Shown here: positions 28,479 through 38,444 of the stretch, in pieces
Layout: each line of letters starts with the position of its first letter
Numbering within the stretch: the stretch's first letter is position 1
From: Cedecea neteri
Lineage (GTDB): Bacteria > Pseudomonadota > Gammaproteobacteria > Enterobacterales > Enterobacteriaceae
NCBI RefSeq assembly: GCF_000758305.1
Contig: NZ_CP009458.1
Coordinates: 2,666,001 to 2,730,000, forward strand
DNA length: 64,000 bases
Direction of reading: 5' to 3'
Notes under the pieces: model-generated
What the model was told of the DNA's origin: nothing
Database searches by the model: none
What the model saw: only the letters and a program-made list of their open reading frames with translations
Program-made: the position numbers and the translations under genes

Positions 28479-29221
28479 GTTTTGTCGCCATTATTCCAGC
28501 GCGATATGCGTCTACGCGTCTGCCGGGTAAGCCTTTAAAAGAGATTAACGGCAAAGCAATGGTTCTGCATGTTCTGGACCGTGCACGTGAATCCGGCGCT
28601 GAGCGTATCATCGTCGCGACCGATCACCCGGAAGTTGCGCGCGTCGTCGAGGCTGCGGGCGGAGAAGTTTGCCTGACCAGCCCCGATCATCAGTCCGGTA
28701 CCGAACGCCTGGCGGAAGTGATTGAGAAATGTGGCTTCAGTGACGACACGGTAATCGTGAACGTACAGGGCGATGAGCCAATGATCCCACCGGTGATTAT
28801 TCAGCAGGTTGCTAACAACGTTGCGAACAGTAAAGCCGGCATGGCGACCCTCGCAGTTCCCATTGAATCAGCGGAAGAAGCGTTTAATCCGAATGCGGTA
28901 AAAGTGGTCATGGATGCGCAGGGTTATGCGCTCTATTTCTCTCGCGCCACTATTCCGTGGGATCGCGAGCGTTTTGCCGCTTCACGTGAAGAGATTGGCG
29001 ATACCTTCCTGCGCCATATCGGCATCTATGGCTATCGTGCTGGCTTCATCCGCCGCTACGTCAGCTGGGCACCGAGCCAGCTCGAGCAAATCGAAATGCT
29101 TGAGCAGCTTCGCGTCTTGTGGAACGGCGAAAAAATTCACGTTGCCGTGGCGAAAGCCATCCCAAGTATCGGTGTGGACACTCCGGAAGATCTTGAGCGC
29201 GTCCGTCTCGCAATGCGTTAA
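28475..29221 (+). CDS. kdsB: 3-deoxy-manno-octulosonate cytidylyltransferase
   Basis: Activates Kdo as CMP-Kdo for the inner core of lipopolysaccharide. It has 248 residues. The nucleotide-binding start FVAIIPARYASTRLPGKPL, the VQGDEPM loop and FLRHIGIYGYRAGF are diagnostic. The gene continues the lipopolysaccharide theme of msbA-lpxK. A terminator lies 22 bases downstream. Confidence 0.99.
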   Translation: MSFVAIIPARYASTRLPGKPLKEINGKAMVLHVLDRARESGAERIIVATDHPEVARVVEAAGGEVCLTSPDHQSGTERLAEVIEKCGFSDDTVIVNVQGDEPMIPPVIIQQVANNVANSKAGMATLAVPIESAEEAFNPNAVKVVMDAQGYALYFSRATIPWDRERFAASREEIGDTFLRHIGIYGYRAGFIRRYVSWAPSQLEQIEMLEQLRVLWNGEKIHVAVAKAIPSIGVDTPEDLERVRLAMR

Positions 29222-29242
29222 TTCACCTGCAGCGTGAAGAAT

Positions 29243-29270
29243 AAAACCGGCTAACCAGGCCGGTTTTTCT
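29243..29270 (+). terminator. Rho-independent terminator after kdsB
   Basis: A 9-bp stem AAAACCGGC/GCCGGTTTT (29243-29251 with 29259-29267) followed by TCTTTTTC. Confidence 0.9.
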
Positions 29271-29358
29271 TTTTCTGAAACCCAATTGATCTGGAGTGGT
29301 GACAACTTCGCCTGGTGCGCTCATTATTAAATCAACAGTATTACCAGGGGAAATCGGT

Positions 29359-30252
29359 ATGGAATTGCTGCGTAAGGAGCTAAGTCACCTGCTGGGTGAG
29401 AAATTAAGCCGTATTGAGTGCATCAGCGAACATGCGGAAACGGCGCTTTGGTCGCTCTATGACAGCGGCGGTCATGCGATGCCGCTGCTTGCAAAAAGCT
29501 TTACCTCGCCGGGCCTGGCGACGCAGTTGGCCTGGAAAATGTCGATGCTGGCGCGTTCAGGCACAGTCCGCATGCCGGTGGTCTACGGCGTGCTGACTCA
29601 TGAAGAACATCCAGGCCCGGACGTTTTGCTAATGGAGCGCCTGCGAGGGGTTCCCGGTGAAGCGCCGACCCGCACCCCAAACCGCTGGGAGCAGCTCAAA
29701 GACCAGATTGTGGAGGGGCTGTTAGCCTGGCATCGAGTGGATAGCAGCGGCTGTGTGGGGAACGTCGACAGCACTCAGGAAAATATCTGGCCGCATTGGT
29801 ACCGGCAGCGGGTTGAAGTGCTCTGGACTACGCTCAACCAGTACCAGAACACCGGGTTAACAATGCAGGACAAACGCATTTTGTTCCGCACTCGCGAATG
29901 TTTGCCGCGTATGTTTGAAGACTTCAGCGATAACTGCGTGCTTATCCACGGCAATTTTTCCCTTCGCAGTATGCTAAAGGATTCCCGAAGCGATCAATTG
30001 CTGGCAATGGTTAACCCCGGGGTTATGCTTTGGGCACCACGAGAATATGAGCTGTTTCGTCTGGCTGAGCCCGGCCAGGCCGAAAGTCTACTTTGGCATT
30101 ATTTACAGCGTGCTCCGGTCGCCGAATCTTTCCTCTGGCGGCGCTGGCTATATGTGCTGTGGGATGAGGTTGCGCAGTTGCTGCAAACCGGCCGCTTGAA
30201 CAGGCCGGTTTTTGACAATGCCTCTAAGTCATTGCTGCCCTGGCTCTCCTGA
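29359..30252 (+). CDS. ycbJ: Conserved protein YcbJ, kinase-like fold
   Basis: A 297-residue cytosolic protein conserved in enterics with no established function. It resembles the aminoglycoside phosphotransferase/choline kinase fold: an N-lobe with a candidate lysine in MPLLAKSFTSPG, a LLMERLRGV hinge-like segment and a catalytic-loop-like LIHGNFSLRSML. The usual Asp after HG(D/N) is an Asn here. The frame opens at 29296, but ATG 29359 after AGGGGAAA gives the same length as the E. coli protein. Its last 24 bases overlap the end of convergent elyC. Confidence 0.88.
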   Translation: MELLRKELSHLLGEKLSRIECISEHAETALWSLYDSGGHAMPLLAKSFTSPGLATQLAWKMSMLARSGTVRMPVVYGVLTHEEHPGPDVLLMERLRGVPGEAPTRTPNRWEQLKDQIVEGLLAWHRVDSSGCVGNVDSTQENIWPHWYRQRVEVLWTTLNQYQNTGLTMQDKRILFRTRECLPRMFEDFSDNCVLIHGNFSLRSMLKDSRSDQLLAMVNPGVMLWAPREYELFRLAEPGQAESLLWHYLQRAPVAESFLWRRWLYVLWDEVAQLLQTGRLNRPVFDNASKSLLPWLS

Positions 30253-31008
30253 AGGGCTCTTCAGCCACTGCCACAGGCGCCCGAGGGTTTCATAGCCTAC
30301 GCGTTCACTGTGCATCAGCCACACCGGGTCGGGGATAGCCTTTTCCCACGGGTTTAGCGGAGAGGTTATCGCCAACTGATTAGCCGGGGCGGGAAGAGGA
30401 TTCAGCCCGGCCCGGGTAAAGAAGATCATCGCCCGTGGCAGGTGTGAAGCTGACGTCACCAGAATAAACGGCTGCTGGCCTATCAGCTTCGCGACGGCAT
30501 GTGCTTCCTCTTCTGTGTCTTTTGGCGAGTCCAGCGTAATGATGTCGTCTCTGGCAACACCGAGGCTTTCCGCAACCCTGGCGCCCGCTTCCGCGGTACT
30601 GACGGAGTTTGTCATCGCTCTGGCTCCGGTAAAGATAAGTTTTGCCCCCGGATTGAGCTGTTTCAGACGAATCGCTTCGGCGAGCCGCGGTAAACTGTTA
30701 TCGATCAGATTTGAGCTGGGGGCCCAGTCCGGGTTCCAGGTATAACCGCCCCCCAGCACAACGATGTAGCGAGCGTTGTCCCCGTGCTGACGAGTGGCGT
30801 AAGTGTCCTCGATAGGCTTTAGCATCCAGTCCGCGACGGGCTGCAGGCTAATCAGAAAAAGCACCAGCCAGCTGGCCGTAAGTAACCCTTTGGCTGTTTT
30901 TTGCCAGCGGGTAAACCACAGCAGCGCCAGAGCCACGCCCATGGTTAACAGCAGGAATGGTAGGGGAAGCAGCAGACCACCAATGATTTTTTTCAGTATA
31001 AAAAGCAT
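30229..31008 (-). CDS. elyC: Envelope biogenesis factor ElyC (YcbC)
   Basis: Inner-membrane protein with a periplasmic DUF218 domain; in E. coli it is needed for peptidoglycan synthesis at low temperature and supports the undecaprenyl lipid carrier pool. It has 259 residues. Two N-terminal hydrophobic helices (GGLLLPLPFLLLTMGVALALL and GLLTASWLVLFLISL) precede the DUF218 core (IVVLGGGYTWNP, SLPRLAEAIRL, LIFTGA, TSASHLPRA). A longer reading from 31074 adds 22 unconserved residues; MLFILKKIIGG fits the family. It is divergent from cmoM. Confidence 0.94.
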   Translation of the reverse strand: MLFILKKIIGGLLLPLPFLLLTMGVALALLWFTRWQKTAKGLLTASWLVLFLISLQPVADWMLKPIEDTYATRQHGDNARYIVVLGGGYTWNPDWAPSSNLIDNSLPRLAEAIRLKQLNPGAKLIFTGARAMTNSVSTAEAGARVAESLGVARDDIITLDSPKDTEEEAHAVAKLIGQQPFILVTSASHLPRAMIFFTRAGLNPLPAPANQLAITSPLNPWEKAIPDPVWLMHSERVGYETLGRLWQWLKSPSGEPGQQ

Positions 31009-31140
31009 GAAATTCGGATCCTTTTTAACCATCCAGCAGGTAAACCCCCGTGATATTACACCAGATGGGTTCATTCTCGCCCCGCCTGTGCCAAAATAGC
31101 GGTTTTGTCAGATGACCTCTTTTGCCACGGAGCTGTACCC

Positions 31141-31917
31141 ATGGGTGACCGCAATTTTGACGATATTGCCGAGAAGTTTTCGCACAATATCTATGGCACA
31201 ACCAAAGGCCAGTTGCGGCAGGCGATTCTCTGGCAGGATCTGGATGCTTTCCTGGCAACACAGCCCGCAACCCTAAAGGTGTTGGATGCCGGTGGTGGGG
31301 AGGGGCAAACGGCTACCCGTTTTGCTGAACGGGGTCACGAAGTCGTGCTTTGTGATGTCTCCGCCGAAATGATTGCACGTGCAAAAATACTCGCTCAGGA
31401 GAAAGGTGTGAGCGACAACATGCATTTTGTACAATCTGCCGCTCAGGATATGGCTCAACATTTGGAAAGCCCGGTTGATCTGATATTGTTTCATGCGGTG
31501 CTTGAATGGGTCACCGATCCTCAGGCCGTGCTAAAAGCGCTTTGGGATTGTTTGCGTCCCGGCGGCACTTTGTCGCTAATGTTCTACAATGCAAACGGCC
31601 TGCTGATGCGAAACATGTTTGTCGGAAACTTCGAATATGTACTGCAGGGGATGAAAAAAAATAAGCGCAAAACCCTTTCGCCCGACAATCCGCTGCAGCC
31701 AGAACAGGTTTACCACTGGCTGGAGCAAATTGGCTGGCAAATTACCGGTAAAACCGGCGTGCGGGTGTTTCACGATTACCTGCGAGATAAACACAAACAA
31801 CGAGATGGTTTTGACGATTTGCTGACGCTGGAGACGCGTTATTGTCGGCAGGAGCCGTTTATCAGTCTCGGCCGCTATATTCACGTAACCGCGTTTAAGC
31901 CGCAGAGCCAAGGATAA
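31141..31917 (+). CDS. cmoM: tRNA 5-carboxymethoxyuridine methyltransferase CmoM
   Basis: SAM-dependent methyltransferase (formerly SmtA) that makes the methyl ester mcmo5U at wobble position 34 of certain tRNAs. It has 258 residues. The SAM-binding motif I is LKVLDAGGGEGQT, with LFHAVLEWV as motif IV. The N terminus GDRNFDDIAEKFSHNIYGTTKGQLRQ is highly conserved. ATG 31141 is chosen over a start at 31105 because of that conservation and a GGAG site. mukF starts 3 bases after the stop; cmoM is the first gene of the mukFEB operon, as in E. coli. Confidence 0.96.
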   Translation: MGDRNFDDIAEKFSHNIYGTTKGQLRQAILWQDLDAFLATQPATLKVLDAGGGEGQTATRFAERGHEVVLCDVSAEMIARAKILAQEKGVSDNMHFVQSAAQDMAQHLESPVDLILFHAVLEWVTDPQAVLKALWDCLRPGGTLSLMFYNANGLLMRNMFVGNFEYVLQGMKKNKRKTLSPDNPLQPEQVYHWLEQIGWQITGKTGVRVFHDYLRDKHKQRDGFDDLLTLETRYCRQEPFISLGRYIHVTAFKPQSQG

Positions 31918-31920
31918 ATT

Positions 31921-33243
31921 ATGAGTGATTTTTCCCAGACAGTGCCTGAACTGGTTGCCTGGGCCAGGAAAAATGATTTTTCGATCTCGCTACCTACGGA
32001 GCGCCTGACGTTTTTGCTGGCCGTGGCCACCTTAAACGGCGAGCGTCTTGATGGCGAGCTGAGCGAGGGAGAGCTGATTGATGCTTTTCGTCACGTCAGC
32101 GATGGTTTTGAGCAAACGAGCGAAACCATCAACGTGCGCGCTAACAACGCCATCAATGATATGGTTCGTCAGCGTTTGCTAAATCGCTTTGTAAGTGAGC
32201 TAACCGAAGGCAATGCCATTTATCGCCTGACGCCTCTGGGGATTGGCATCACTGACTACTACATTCGCCAGCGTGAGTTTTCCACGCTGCGTCTGTCTAT
32301 GCAGCTTTCTATTGTTGCGGGCGAACTTAAGCGCGCAGCTGATGCGGCCGATGAAGGTGGCGATGAGTTCCACTGGCATCGCAATGTTTATGCGCCGCTG
32401 AAGTATTCCGTGGCGGAGATTTTCGACAGTATCGATCTCACCCAGCGCATCATGGATGAGCAGCAGCAGCAGGTAAAAGATGACATTGCCCAACTGCTGA
32501 ACAAAGACTGGCGAGCGGCGATTTCAAGCTGTGAGTTGCTGCTGTCAGAGACATCCGGCACGCTACGTGAACTGCAGGATACGCTCGAAGCCGCAGGGGA
32601 TAAGTTGCAGGCCAACCTGCTGCGCGTTCAGGATTCAACGCTGGGCCGCGACGATCTTCACTTTGTAGACCGCCTGGTGTTCGACCTGCAAAGCAAACTC
32701 GATCGCATTATCAGCTGGGGCCAGCAGGCTATTGACCTGTGGATTGGCTACGACCGCCACGTGCATAAATTTATCCGTACCGCTATCGATATGGATAAAA
32801 ACCGTGTCTTTGCTCAGCGTCTGCGTCAGTCGGTGCAAAGCTACTTCGATGCGCCATGGGCGCTGACCTACTCCAGCGCCGATCGCCTGCTGGATATGCG
32901 TGACGAAGAGATGGCGCTGCGGGATGAAGAGGTCACCGGCGAGTTGCCAAGTGAGCTCGAGTTTGAAGAATTTAACGAAATTCGCGAACAGCTGGCGGCG
33001 CTGATTGAAGCGGCGCTGCAGGTCTACAAAACCCAACAAGCTCCTCTTGATTTGGGCGTTGTGGTACGTGACTACCTCGTGCAATACCCGCGCGCGCGTC
33101 ACTTCGACGTGGCGCGTATTGTTGTAGACCAGGCGGTACGTCTGGGCGTAGCGGAAGCGGATTTCACAGGATTGCCTGCCAAGTGGCAAACCATTAACGA
33201 TTACGGAGCCAAGGTACAGGCGCATGTCATCAACAAATATTGA
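31921..33243 (+). CDS. mukF: Chromosome partition protein MukF (kleisin)
   Basis: Kleisin subunit of the MukBEF condensin that organises and segregates the chromosome. It has 440 residues. The N-terminal winged-helix dimerisation domain is followed by a helical middle region (LSMQLSIVAGELKRAADAA) that contacts the MukB neck. The C-terminal winged helix (YPRARHFDVARIVVDQAVRLG) binds the MukB head. mukE begins inside its last 20 bases. Confidence 0.98.
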   Translation: MSDFSQTVPELVAWARKNDFSISLPTERLTFLLAVATLNGERLDGELSEGELIDAFRHVSDGFEQTSETINVRANNAINDMVRQRLLNRFVSELTEGNAIYRLTPLGIGITDYYIRQREFSTLRLSMQLSIVAGELKRAADAADEGGDEFHWHRNVYAPLKYSVAEIFDSIDLTQRIMDEQQQQVKDDIAQLLNKDWRAAISSCELLLSETSGTLRELQDTLEAAGDKLQANLLRVQDSTLGRDDLHFVDRLVFDLQSKLDRIISWGQQAIDLWIGYDRHVHKFIRTAIDMDKNRVFAQRLRQSVQSYFDAPWALTYSSADRLLDMRDEEMALRDEEVTGELPSELEFEEFNEIREQLAALIEAALQVYKTQQAPLDLGVVVRDYLVQYPRARHFDVARIVVDQAVRLGVAEADFTGLPAKWQTINDYGAKVQAHVINKY

Positions 33244-33940
33244 ACAAGTGATGCCGGTTAAACTGGCACAGGCGCTGGCCAACCCTCTTTTTCCTGCGCT
33301 CGACAGCCAGCTGCGCGCCGGGCGTCATATTGGCCTCGAGGAACTGGACAACCACGCCTTTTTGATGGATTTCCAGGAATATCTGGAAGAGTTTTACGCG
33401 CGTTATAACGTTGAGCTGATTCGTGCGCCGGAAGGATTTTTCTATCTGCGTCCACGTTCCACTACGCTAATCCCGCGCTCAGTGCTTTCCGAGCTGGATA
33501 TGATGGTGGGAAAAATCCTGTGCTACCTCTATCTCAGCCCGGAACGACTGGCCAACGAAGGGATCTTCACCCAGCAGGAACTTTACGACGAGCTGCTAAC
33601 GCTAGCGGATGAAAACAAGCTGCTGAAGCTGGTGAACAACCGCTCCACCGGGTCCGACCTTGATCGCCAAAAGCTGCAGGAGAAAGTGCGTGCTTCACTG
33701 ACGCGCCTGCGCCGCCTCGGCATGATCTGGTTTATGGGGCATGACAGCAGCAAATTCCGCATCACAGAATCAGTCTTCCGCTTCGGTGCTGATGTGCGTA
33801 CCGGCGATGACCCGCGTGAAGCTCAGCTGCGCATGATTCGCGACGGTGAAGCCATGGCGGTCGAAAGCCGCCTGCAGCTCAATGATGAGAGCGATGAATC
33901 GCAACCAGGACTGGATAACGCGGAGGATGAACAGGAATGA
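33224..33940 (+). CDS. mukE: Chromosome partition protein MukE (kite)
   Basis: Dimeric winged-helix (kite) subunit of MukBEF that binds the central linker of MukF. It has 238 residues, slightly longer than the E. coli form at its acidic C terminus (DESDESQPGLDNAEDEQE). The conserved block RYNVELIRAPEGFFYLRPRSTTLIPRS is present. The start at 33224 overlaps mukF by 20 bases and gives the conserved MSSTNIEQVMPVKLAQ. mukB overlaps its stop by 4 bases. Confidence 0.98.
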   Translation: MSSTNIEQVMPVKLAQALANPLFPALDSQLRAGRHIGLEELDNHAFLMDFQEYLEEFYARYNVELIRAPEGFFYLRPRSTTLIPRSVLSELDMMVGKILCYLYLSPERLANEGIFTQQELYDELLTLADENKLLKLVNNRSTGSDLDRQKLQEKVRASLTRLRRLGMIWFMGHDSSKFRITESVFRFGADVRTGDDPREAQLRMIRDGEAMAVESRLQLNDESDESQPGLDNAEDEQE

Positions 33941-36900
33941 TTGAACGCGGAAAATTTCGCTCGCTGACGCTGGTTAACTGGAACGGTTTCTTCGCACGCA
34001 CCTTCGATCTCGACGAACTCGTCACTACGCTTTCCGGCGGTAACGGGGCGGGTAAATCCACCACCATGGCGGCCTTCGTCACGGCGCTTATCCCGGATTT
34101 AACCCTGCTGCACTTCCGTAATACCACGGAGGCCGGTGCTACCTCAGGCTCTCGCGATAAAGGTCTTCACGGTAAGCTGAAAGCGGGTGTGTGTTACTCC
34201 ACGCTGGACGTCATCAACTCGCGCCATCAGCGCGTTGTGGTGGGGGTTCGCCTGCAGCAGGTCGCCGGGCGCGACCGTAAAGTCGATATTAAACCGTTTG
34301 CTATTCAGGGCTTGCCGACCTCTATTCAGCCGACGCAGTTACTGACTGAAACGCTGAACGAGCGTCAGGCTCGCGTACTCAGCCTGCAGGAACTGAAAGA
34401 TAAAGTTGAAGCCATTGAAGGCGTACAGTTCAAGCAGTTCAACTCCATCACCGACTACCACTCGTTGATGTTCGATCTGGGTATTGTGGCTCGTCGTCTG
34501 CGCAGCGCCGCAGACCGTAGCAAATACTATCGCCTGATTGAAGCCTCGCTGTACGGCGGTATTTCCAGCGCGATCACCCGTTCCCTGCGTGATTACCTGC
34601 TGCCTGAAAACGGCGGCGTGCGTAAAGCCTTCCAGGATATGGAAGCAGCGCTGCGTGAAAACCGCATGACGCTGGAAGCGATTCGCGTCACCCAGTCCGA
34701 CCGTGATTTGTTTAAGCACTTAATCTCGGAAGCGACTGACTACGTGGCGGCGGACTATATGCGTCACGCCAACGAACGCCGTATCCACCTGGATAAAGCG
34801 CTGGAATTTCGTCGCGAGCTGCTTATCAGCCGGCAACAACTGGCCGCCGAACAATATAAGCACGTTGATATGGCGCGCGAGCTGGGCGAGCACAGCGGTG
34901 CGGAAGGCGATCTGGAAACGGATTACCAGGCCGCAAGCGATCATCTGAACCTGGTGCAAACGGCGATTCGCCAGCAGGAAAAGATCGAGCGCTACGAAGC
35001 GGACCTCGACGAGCTGCAAATTCGTCTTGAAGAGCAAAATGAGATCGTTGCCGAAGCGCACGAGCAGCAGGAAGAAAATGAGGCCCGGGCCGAAGCCGCC
35101 GAGCTGGAAGTGGATGAGCTGAAAAGTCAGCTTGCCGATTACCAGCAGGCGCTGGACGTGCAGCAGACCCGCGCGATTCAGTATCAGCAGGCGCTACAGG
35201 CGCTGGAGCGTGCTCGAGAGCTTTGCCACCTGCCAGATTTAACCGCAGATAGCGCCGATGAATGGCTGGACACTTTCAAAGCGAAAGAGATCGAGGCAAC
35301 CGACAAGCTATTGTCGCTCGAGCAGAAAATGAGCGTCGCTCAGGCGGCGCATAGCCAGTTCGAACATGCTTACCAGCTGGTGACGGCGATCAGTGGCCCG
35401 GTGAGTCGCAGCGAAGCCTGGGACACCGCGCGTGAATTACTGCGCGACAGCAGCAACCAGCGCCATCTGGCCGAACAGGTCCAGCCGCTGCGTATGCGTC
35501 TCAACGAGCTGGAACAACGCCTGCGCGAACAGCAGGAAGCTGAGCGTTTGCTCGCTGACTTCTGTAAACGCCAGGGCAAACAGTTCGATCCGGAAGAGCT
35601 CGAAGCGCTGCATGAGGAGCTGGAAGAGCGAATCGGCGCGCTGCAGCAAACCGTTTCTGATGCAAGCGAGCAGCGTATGGCGCTGCGTCAGGAGCTGGAA
35701 CAGATTCAGGCCAGCATCAAAACGCTGAACCTGCGCGCGCCAAGATGGATTGCGGCGCAAACCAGCCTGACTCAGCTGTGCGAGCAAAGCGGGGAGCAGT
35801 TCGAAGCCAGCCAGCAGGTAACTGAGTACATGCAGCAACTGCTGGAGCGCGAGCGCGAATCCACCGTTGAGCGTGACGAAGTCGGGGCGCGTAAGCGTGC
35901 CGTAGATGACGAAATCGAACGTCTCAGCCAGCCTGGCGGTGCCGAAGACCCGCGCCTCAACGCGCTGGCCGAGCGTTTTGGCGGTGTGCTGCTGTCTGAA
36001 ATTTATGACGACATCGGCCTTGAAGACGCTCCGTACTTCTCCGCGCTGTACGGCCCGTCCCGCCATGCCATTGTGGTGCCGGATCTTTCTCTGGTGCGTG
36101 AGCAACTGGAGAATCTGGACGATTGCCCTGAAGACCTGTACCTGATTGAAGGGGACCCGTCTTCGTTCGATGACAGCGTCTTCACCGTTGAAGAGATGGG
36201 TACGGCAGTGCTCGTCAAAACCGCTGAACGCCAGTGGCGCTATTCACGTTTGCCAGAACTGCCGCTGTTTGGCCGCGCCGCGCGTGAAAACCGCCTTGAA
36301 GCCCTGCATAACGAACGTGAGTCACTGGCCGAGCGCTTCGCGACGCTTTCTTTCGATGTGCAGAAAAACCAGCGTCTGCACCAATCGTTTAGCCGCTTTA
36401 TCGGCCAGCACCTGGGCGTAGCCTTTGAAGACGATCCTGAGGCGGAAATTCGCCACCTCAATAGCCGTCGCGGCGAGATTGAGCGGGCGATCAATAACCA
36501 CGAAAATGATACTCAGCAGCAGCGTCAGCAGTTTGAGCAGGCGAAAGAGGGCGTGGCCCAGCTTAACCGCCTGCTGCCGCGCATTAGCCTGCTGAATGAC
36601 GAAACGCTGGCCGATCGCTGCGATGAAATCCAGGAGCGCCTGGATGAAGCCGAAGAGTCAGCTCGCTTTATTCACCAGCACGGCAACCAGTTGATCAAGC
36701 TGGAAGGTGTTGCCAACGTGCTGCAGAGCGACCCTGAACAGTTTGAACAGCTCAAAGACGACTATGCTCATGCGCAGCAAATACAGCGTGATGCCCGTCA
36801 GCGCGCGTTTGCGCTGACCGAAGTCGTGCAGCGTCGCGCCCACTTCAGCTATAGCGATTCTGCCGCCATGCTGGACGGTAATAGCGACCTGAACGAGAAA

Positions 36901-38394
36901 CTGCGTCAGCGTCTGGAACAGGCTGAAATAGAGCGGACGCGTTCCCGTGAAGCCCTGCGTCAGCATGCTCAGCAGTTAGGCCAGTACAGCCAGTTGATGG
37001 CGTCGCTGAAAAGCTCGTTTGATACCAAGAAAGAGTTGCTGACCGATCTGCATAAAGAGCTGCAGGATATTGGGGTTCGCGCGGATACCGGTGCAGAGGA
37101 AAGAGCGCGTGCACGTCGCGATGAGCTGCATACCGCGCTCAGCAACAACCGCTCTCGCCGTAATCAGCTTGAGAAACAGCTGACTTACTGCGAAGCAGAG
37201 ATGAACAACCTGACACGCAAACTGAAGCAGCTGGAGCGTAATTACTTCGAAATGCGCGAGCAGGTTGTGACGGCTAAAGCAGGCTGGTGCGCAGTCATGC
37301 GTATGGTGAAAGATAACGGCGTTGAACGCCGTCTCCACCGTCGTGAACTGGCTTACCTTTCCGGGGACGATCTGCGTTCCATGTCGGATAAGGCGTTGGG
37401 TGCGCTGCGCCTGGCGGTGGCTGACAATGAACATCTGCGCGATGTACTTCGTCTATCGGAAGATCCGAAACGCCCTGAACGTAAGATTCAGTTCTTCGTC
37501 GCGGTTTATCAGCATCTGCGCGAGCGTATTCGCCAGGACATCATCCGTACTGACGATCCGGTTGAGGCCATCGAGCAGATGGAAATTGAGCTGGGCCGCC
37601 TGACAGAAGAGCTGACGTCACGCGAGCAGAAGCTGGCGATCAGCTCCCGCAGCGTGGCGAACATCATTCGCAAGACGATTCAGCGTGAGCAGAACCGTAT
37701 TCGCATGCTCAACCAGGGCCTGCAAAGTGTCTCCTTCGGTCAGGTGAAGAGCGTTCGTCTGAACGTCAACGTGCGTGAGGCTCACGCGACGCTGTTGAAC
37801 GTACTTTCCGAGCAGCACGAGCAGCATCAGGATCTGTTTAACAGCAATCGCCTGACCTTCTCAGAAGCACTGGCGAAGCTTTATCAGCGTCTGAACCCGC
37901 AAATCGACATGGGGCAGCGCACGCCGCAGACCATCGGCGAAGAGCTGTTGGATTATCGTAACTACCTGGAAATGGAAGTTGAGGTAAACCGTGGTTCGGA
38001 CGGCTGGTTGCGTGCAGAGAGTGGGGCGCTATCCACCGGGGAAGCTATCGGGACCGGGATGTCTATCCTGGTGATGGTTGTTCAGAGCTGGGAAGATGAA
38101 TCGCAGCGCCTGCGTGGGAAAGACATTTCCCCTTGTCGCCTGCTGTTCCTTGACGAAGCGGCGCGACTGGATGCCAAGTCCATCGCCACGCTGTTTGAGC
38201 TGTGTGAACGCCTGGAAATGCAATTAATTATTGCGGCTCCAGAAAACATCAGCCCGGAAAAAGGGACCACCTATAAGCTGGTGCGTAAGGTCTTCCAGAA
38301 CAGCGAGCACGTTCACGTTGTTGGCCTGCGTGGCTTTGCGGCCCCGGCGCTGCCAGAGCCGCAGCAAGGTTCGGAAACGGCGGACGCCTCGTAA
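33937..38394 (+). CDS. mukB: Chromosome partition protein MukB (SMC-like ATPase)
   Basis: SMC-like ATPase of the enteric condensin. The 1485-residue protein has an ATPase head split between both ends: Walker A GGNGAGKST at residues 34-42, signature LSTGEAIGTG and Walker B LLFLDEAARLD near the C terminus. Two long coiled-coil arms (Glu/Gln/Leu/Arg-rich) flank a small hinge at roughly residues 650-800 (ALYGPSRHAIVVPDLS), which is the known topoisomerase IV contact region. It is the last gene of cmoM-mukFEB and ends in a terminator. Confidence 0.99.
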   Translation: MIERGKFRSLTLVNWNGFFARTFDLDELVTTLSGGNGAGKSTTMAAFVTALIPDLTLLHFRNTTEAGATSGSRDKGLHGKLKAGVCYSTLDVINSRHQRVVVGVRLQQVAGRDRKVDIKPFAIQGLPTSIQPTQLLTETLNERQARVLSLQELKDKVEAIEGVQFKQFNSITDYHSLMFDLGIVARRLRSAADRSKYYRLIEASLYGGISSAITRSLRDYLLPENGGVRKAFQDMEAALRENRMTLEAIRVTQSDRDLFKHLISEATDYVAADYMRHANERRIHLDKALEFRRELLISRQQLAAEQYKHVDMARELGEHSGAEGDLETDYQAASDHLNLVQTAIRQQEKIERYEADLDELQIRLEEQNEIVAEAHEQQEENEARAEAAELEVDELKSQLADYQQALDVQQTRAIQYQQALQALERARELCHLPDLTADSADEWLDTFKAKEIEATDKLLSLEQKMSVAQAAHSQFEHAYQLVTAISGPVSRSEAWDTARELLRDSSNQRHLAEQVQPLRMRLNELEQRLREQQEAERLLADFCKRQGKQFDPEELEALHEELEERIGALQQTVSDASEQRMALRQELEQIQASIKTLNLRAPRWIAAQTSLTQLCEQSGEQFEASQQVTEYMQQLLERERESTVERDEVGARKRAVDDEIERLSQPGGAEDPRLNALAERFGGVLLSEIYDDIGLEDAPYFSALYGPSRHAIVVPDLSLVREQLENLDDCPEDLYLIEGDPSSFDDSVFTVEEMGTAVLVKTAERQWRYSRLPELPLFGRAARENRLEALHNERESLAERFATLSFDVQKNQRLHQSFSRFIGQHLGVAFEDDPEAEIRHLNSRRGEIERAINNHENDTQQQRQQFEQAKEGVAQLNRLLPRISLLNDETLADRCDEIQERLDEAEESARFIHQHGNQLIKLEGVANVLQSDPEQFEQLKDDYAHAQQIQRDARQRAFALTEVVQRRAHFSYSDSAAMLDGNSDLNEKLRQRLEQAEIERTRSREALRQHAQQLGQYSQLMASLKSSFDTKKELLTDLHKELQDIGVRADTGAEERARARRDELHTALSNNRSRRNQLEKQLTYCEAEMNNLTRKLKQLERNYFEMREQVVTAKAGWCAVMRMVKDNGVERRLHRRELAYLSGDDLRSMSDKALGALRLAVADNEHLRDVLRLSEDPKRPERKIQFFVAVYQHLRERIRQDIIRTDDPVEAIEQMEIELGRLTEELTSREQKLAISSRSVANIIRKTIQREQNRIRMLNQGLQSVSFGQVKSVRLNVNVREAHATLLNVLSEQHEQHQDLFNSNRLTFSEALAKLYQRLNPQIDMGQRTPQTIGEELLDYRNYLEMEVEVNRGSDGWLRAESGALSTGEAIGTGMSILVMVVQSWEDESQRLRGKDISPCRLLFLDEAARLDAKSIATLFELCERLEMQLIIAAPENISPEKGTTYKLVRKVFQNSEHVHVVGLRGFAAPALPEPQQGSETADAS

Positions 38395-38421
38395 ACTACC
38401 GAGGCGGGATGCGAAATTACC

Positions 38422-38444
38422 AAGCGGGCTACGGCCCGCTTTTT
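38422..38444 (+). terminator. Rho-independent terminator after mukB
   Basis: Stem AAGCGGG/CCCGCTT (38422-38428 with 38435-38441) followed by TTTCTTT, 27 bases past the mukB stop. Confidence 0.9.
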
